In this document: in pieces, positions 61,391-64,000 of the stretch
Layout: every line of letters starts with the position of its first letter
Numbering within the stretch: the stretch's first letter is position 1
Assembly: GCA_024397995.1 (NCBI GenBank)
Contig: CP073746.1
Location: forward strand, 1,364,001 to 1,428,000
Direction of reading: 5' to 3'
DNA from: a bacterium SCSIO 12827
GTDB taxonomy: Bacteria > Pseudomonadota > Alphaproteobacteria > Rhodospirillales > Casp-alpha2
DNA length: 64,000 nt
Notes under the pieces: model-generated
The model's database searches: none
Told to the model about the DNA's origin: nothing
The model's input: only the letters and a program-made list of their open reading frames with translations
Translations under genes and position numbers: made by a program

Positions 61391-62341
61391 TCAATCATCA
61401 TGCGGCGAGGTGCCGCCTGCGGGGCCGGTTAGCCGGTGGCGAATGCCGCCCCATTGTTCCAGAACGCCGACCGCGGCGGTCACAAGAAGACCGGCCCAAC
61501 CGACAATGAAAATTAGAAAGTAGACAGCCACCAGGGCCAACGTCCCGTTCCGGACCCGCCGCGCCCAGTGATGGATGACGGCGAGGCCCAACAGGAAGAA
61601 CGGTACGGCCAGGGCCAAGGTCAAGTTGCGGGCGAGGAACTGGACCTCGCCGCTTGCGACCAGGGACACCAAGGCCGTCCCCACCATGGCCCAGGAAATC
61701 CATTCCGGCAGGACCATGTTGGCGTACCGCGGAGTCGGACGCAGGTTGCGCCCCATCCGGGCCAGGAAGGCCTGCGCCACGGCGGCGCTGACCAGGGCCA
61801 TGATGACCCAGCTCGATCCCAGGGATGCCGGCAGAAGCGGGCCGTAAAGCTCCACCATTTCGTCACGCGCCGCCTGCGGCGTGTTTGGCGACACGGCCGC
61901 CAGAACGTCGGTCAGACGGTCGGTAACGATGGTGCTGAGGCCCGTGCCGTTGGCATAGAACACCAGACCCGCCAGAAGCATCATCGTCGCCGCCATACCG
62001 GACAGGCCGGCGACGATCGGACCCGGGGCCATCCATTCCGTATGGCCGTCGGGTGCCGTGCGTTGAAGCATCGCCTGCCGGATCACGGTCCAGGCCGGCA
62101 GCAGGTGGACCAGGGCGAATACCCCGGCCACCAGCACGCCGCCCAAAGCCGTTGCCGCGACGAAACCGCTGAGCGTCGCCACCGTGCCCGCCGTCGCGCC
62201 GAAGGCGAAACCGGCCATATAGATGGGCAGGGCGGCAACATAGAACAGCAACAACCCACGGGGGGCGCCGTTCAGGGCCGGCATGGCCGCCACCAGGCTT
62301 AAAAGACCTGCACAGATGGCGATCAGAAACGATTTCGGCAT
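61391..62341 (-). CDS. DUF2232 membrane protein
   Basis: 316 residues with about eight to nine membrane segments. The DUF2232 (YybS-like) gene sits between rpsR and rplI in many alphaproteobacteria. Role unknown. The start ATG 62341 begins MPKSFLIAICAGLLSLVAAMP. The rplI gene starts 15 bases after its stop, which suggests shared transcription. Confidence 0.86.
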   Translation of the reverse strand: MPKSFLIAICAGLLSLVAAMPALNGAPRGLLLFYVAALPIYMAGFAFGATAGTVATLSGFVAATALGGVLVAGVFALVHLLPAWTVIRQAMLQRTAPDGHTEWMAPGPIVAGLSGMAATMMLLAGLVFYANGTGLSTIVTDRLTDVLAAVSPNTPQAARDEMVELYGPLLPASLGSSWVIMALVSAAVAQAFLARMGRNLRPTPRYANMVLPEWISWAMVGTALVSLVASGEVQFLARNLTLALAVPFFLLGLAVIHHWARRVRNGTLALVAVYFLIFIVGWAGLLVTAAVGVLEQWGGIRHRLTGPAGGTSPHDD

Positions 62342-62393
62342 CGGCTTAAGTATCCCTGTTCCGTGCCCCGTTTCCGCGGGGCACGGTTAGCAG

Positions 62394-62654
62394 TTACTTC
62401 ACCACGTAGGGAAGCAAGGCAAGGAAGCGGGCTTGTTTGATGGCTTTGGCAAGTTCACGCTGTTTCTTGTTGGAAACGGCAGTGATACGCGAGGGGACGA
62501 TCTTTCCGCGTTCGGAAATAAAGCGGCCCAGCAGGCGCGTGTCCTTGTAATCGATCTTCGGACCATTCGGCCCGGCGAACGGGCAGCTTTTACGGCGCCG
62601 ATTGAAGACCGGGCGGGCGCTACGGCCGGCCGGCTTTCCGGTTTCTTCACTCAT
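62394..62654 (-). CDS. rpsR: 30S ribosomal protein S18
   Basis: 86 residues with the bS18 core ([65 protein letters not shown] shortened here) typical of alphaproteobacteria. It overlaps the rpsF stop by 4 bases (ATGA) and binds near bS6 on the platform of the 30S subunit. Confidence 0.96.
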   Translation of the reverse strand: MSEETGKPAGRSARPVFNRRRKSCPFAGPNGPKIDYKDTRLLGRFISERGKIVPSRITAVSNKKQRELAKAIKQARFLALLPYVVK

Positions 62655-63100
62655 GCGTCGTCTCCTTTGTCGCGATTGCGACCGGAGTCGCCACCATCGG
62701 AATCAGGGCGCGGGCCACGGTCGGGGCGGTCGCCCCGGTCAGGGCGCGGGCCCCGGCGCGGACGTTCGTCGCCGCGGTCCTTGTTCTGGATGATCACGGA
62801 CGGACCTTCTTCAAGTTCGTCGACGCGCAGGGTCATGTGACGCATGACGTCTTCGTTGATCCGCATCTGGCGCTCCATCTCGGCGACGGCATTGGCCGGC
62901 GCGTCGATGTTCATGAGCATGTAGTGGCCCTTGCGGTTCTTCTTGATCCGGTATGCGAGGTTGCGCAGCCCCCAGTATTCTTTCTTCTGGATGCTGCCGC
63001 CGCCGCCGGCGATGGCTTTTTCGAAGGTTTCTACCAGACCGTCGACCTGTGCGGACGAAATGTCGGGTCGCGCGATGAACACGCTTTCGTAATAAGGCAT
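62651..63100 (-). CDS. rpsF: 30S ribosomal protein S6 with Arg/Asp/Gly-rich tail
   Basis: 149 residues. bS6 core ([57 protein letters not shown]) followed by a ~40-residue low-complexity tail ([19 protein letters not shown]...). It is the first gene of the rpsF-rpsR-DUF2232-rplI set, reading to the minus side. AAGGGAG precedes the start. The tail is longer than the E. coli one. Confidence 0.95.
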   Translation of the reverse strand: MPYYESVFIARPDISSAQVDGLVETFEKAIAGGGGSIQKKEYWGLRNLAYRIKKNRKGHYMLMNIDAPANAVAEMERQMRINEDVMRHMTLRVDELEEGPSVIIQNKDRGDERPRRGPRPDRGDRPDRGPRPDSDGGDSGRNRDKGDDA

Positions 63101-63178
63101 ATAAGCTCCCTTTGGCTTGTCTCAGCCCCCACCCTGGGGACATAGCCGGTCATCAGAGTTTCCTGACCGACAAGGAGG

Positions 63179-63232
63179 TCGGGGAATTTGCCCCGAGGCG
63201 GCGCACTATACACATTCCCGGAACCGGCGCAA
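63179..63232 (-). promoter_or_regulatory. rpsF promoter and 5' hairpin
   Basis: On the minus strand -35 TTGCGC (63232-63227), 16 bases, -10 TATAGT (63210-63205). A stem TCGGGG/CCCCGA (63179-63196) begins at the expected transcription start. The leader then runs about 95 bases to rpsF and includes another G/C stem. An S6:S18 autoregulatory leader is possible but was not confirmed by a model search. Confidence 0.5.
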
Positions 63233-63274
63233 GCGCGCAGAATTCTTGGATTTAGGTGTCAATGAAGGGAGGGA

Positions 63275-63793
63275 TCAGCCCTCCTTTTTCGTCAACTGTG
63301 CCGCCTTTGCGTTCAGCCATTGGAACACGCCGAGGCCCAGGGTGATGACGACGGCGGTCAACAGCAGGTACACCGGATAGATCAGGCGCGGAATATCGTT
63401 GTCCTTGATCGAGCCGAAGATCAGCACGATGGCCTCCAGGCTGATGGCGATGGTGATGATGGTGAAGAACTTTGTCAGCGTCGCCCGGGCTTCCGATGCG
63501 GCGCCCAATTCCCGGTTGCGGAACACCTCTTCGTCCAGCAGGTACTTCGACACGTCGATGACCGCCAACCCCAGAACCGACAGGGCGACGCCGTCCAGCA
63601 GGGGCGTGATGATGCCCGTACCGGCATGGAACGCTTTCCAGATCTCGCCAAGGCCATAACCGACAATGCCGATTGAAATTCCCAGCAGGATCAGGGCGAC
63701 AATGAAATAGATCATTTTTCCGCACATCACGGAAATCCGCACCTGGGCGTCCTCGACGTCGTAACCCTTGGTTTCCTGGGCTTCGTCAGTCAC
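63275..63793 (-). CDS. Membrane protein with four predicted segments, unknown function
   Basis: 172 residues from GTG 63793, with AAGGAA upstream. Predicted membrane segments at about 27-47 (IYFIVALILLGISIGIVGYGL), 60-80, 105-127 and 135-155. No recognised domain. It has its own position between the rpsF promoter region and the divergent gene at 63986. Function unknown. Confidence 0.78.
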   Translation of the reverse strand: MTDEAQETKGYDVEDAQVRISVMCGKMIYFIVALILLGISIGIVGYGLGEIWKAFHAGTGIITPLLDGVALSVLGLAVIDVSKYLLDEEVFRNRELGAASEARATLTKFFTIITIAISLEAIVLIFGSIKDNDIPRLIYPVYLLLTAVVITLGLGVFQWLNAKAAQLTKKEG

Positions 63794-63917
63794 GTTCGGG
63801 GTTCCTTATCGATTGGTAGATTTCAGAGCATCTGATATCTTATTCAGTAATTTCAATATTTTAAAGCCGTGGGCGGTGATGTGACCGCGGTGGGGATGGG
63901 GGCGCGACCGTGTGCCC

Positions 63918-63946
63918 TTGACAGGCCGGGGGCGGGGCGGCAATAC
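63918..63946 (+). promoter_or_regulatory. Probable promoter for the gene starting at 63986
   Basis: TTGACA (63918-63923), 17 bases, CAATAC (63941-63946). The -35 is consensus and the -10 weak; distance to the start codon is about 40 bases. Confidence 0.45.
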
Positions 63947-63985
63947 CTCTCGCCCCAATTCAACGAAGGGAGCACAGTCGCTTTC

Positions 63986-64000
63986 ATGGCACGCGCACTG
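63986..64000 (+). CDS. 5' end of a gene, probably malonyl-CoA:ACP transacylase FabD
   Basis: Only ATG and four codons (MARAL) lie in the window, after GAAGGGAG. In many alphaproteobacteria fabD is divergent from rpsF in this spot, and FabD proteins begin with a similar short leader before the FPGQGSQ motif. Identity rests on synteny alone. Confidence 0.35.

Noticed and set aside
1-64000. tRNA, rRNA, CRISPR, IS elements or prophage genes
   Set aside because: No tRNA-like cloverleaf, repeat-spacer array, transposase or integrase was seen.

Overview
The window is GC-rich with closely packed genes and looks like chromosome from a free-living alphaproteobacterium of the Rhodospirillales type. This rests on several conserved neighbourhoods: rpsF-rpsR-DUF2232-rplI, alr-mlaE-mlaF, radA-cvpA-purF-SDR and a yfgM-like gene-bamB-der. 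It also rests on an Irr-type iron box and an encapsulated-ferritin protein very like the Rhodospirillum rubrum one. A glycine-to-betaine methylation operon suggests a saline or marine habitat. There are no insertion sequences, prophages, CRISPR arrays, tRNAs or rRNAs that I can support.

Layout. 1-4.5 kb: truncated cheB (minus), then serC-serA behind a structured leader, then an XRE-cupin regulator. 4.6-9.6 kb: an operator-like palindrome followed by an ABC importer (binding protein, fused permease, ATPase) and a class II aldolase-fold protein. 9.7-16.1 kb: a sensory block with an orphan solute-binding-like protein overlapping a histidine kinase, two small related ORFs, and a 1126-residue CHASE/PAS hybrid kinase. 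16.1-17.8 kb: glycine/sarcosine and sarcosine/dimethylglycine N-methyltransferases (betaine synthesis). 18.3-24.6 kb (minus): GH17-GT2 beta-glucan synthase, MmgE/PrpD protein, MetA-type homoserine acyltransferase and an unknown P-loop protein. 24.8-28.9 kb: a tungsten aldehyde oxidoreductase operon (four-cluster ferredoxin, AOR, FAD reductase, MoaD-like protein, unknown 100-residue protein). 29.0-29.3 kb: an EncFtn ferritin-like gene behind a near-consensus iron control element, with no encapsulin shell gene in view. 29.4-32.9 kb: der, bamB, yfgM-like. 33.1-35.1 kb: lipoprotein, Sel1 protein, glutamine amidotransferase. 35.1-35.6 kb: a strikingly AT-rich island and a 24-bp near-palindrome. 35.6-48.3 kb: two chemoreceptors, AlkA-type glycosylase, Fe-alcohol dehydrogenase, FecR protein, CobC-like decarboxylase, TPR proteins and glycosyltransferases. 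48.3-63.1 kb: core genes (purF, cvpA, radA, mlaFE, alr, dnaB, cfa, rplI, rpsR, rpsF). The far right end starts a divergent gene that is probably fabD by synteny.

How genes may connect (inference). serA/serC feed serine and glycine, metA feeds methionine and S-adenosylmethionine, and the two N-methyltransferases consume glycine and S-adenosylmethionine to make betaine. The EncFtn gene appears to be under iron (Irr) control. The sensory genes cheB, both chemoreceptors and the kinases have no partner response regulator or core che genes in this window.

Most interesting signals: the Irr-box/EncFtn pair without a shell, the complete AOR operon with an uncharacterised last gene, the solute-binding-protein/kinase overlap followed by a structured leader and paired small ORFs, the degenerate CheB receiver, MetA with Glu111, and the AT-rich island upstream of a chemoreceptor carrying a degenerate PilZ-like tail.
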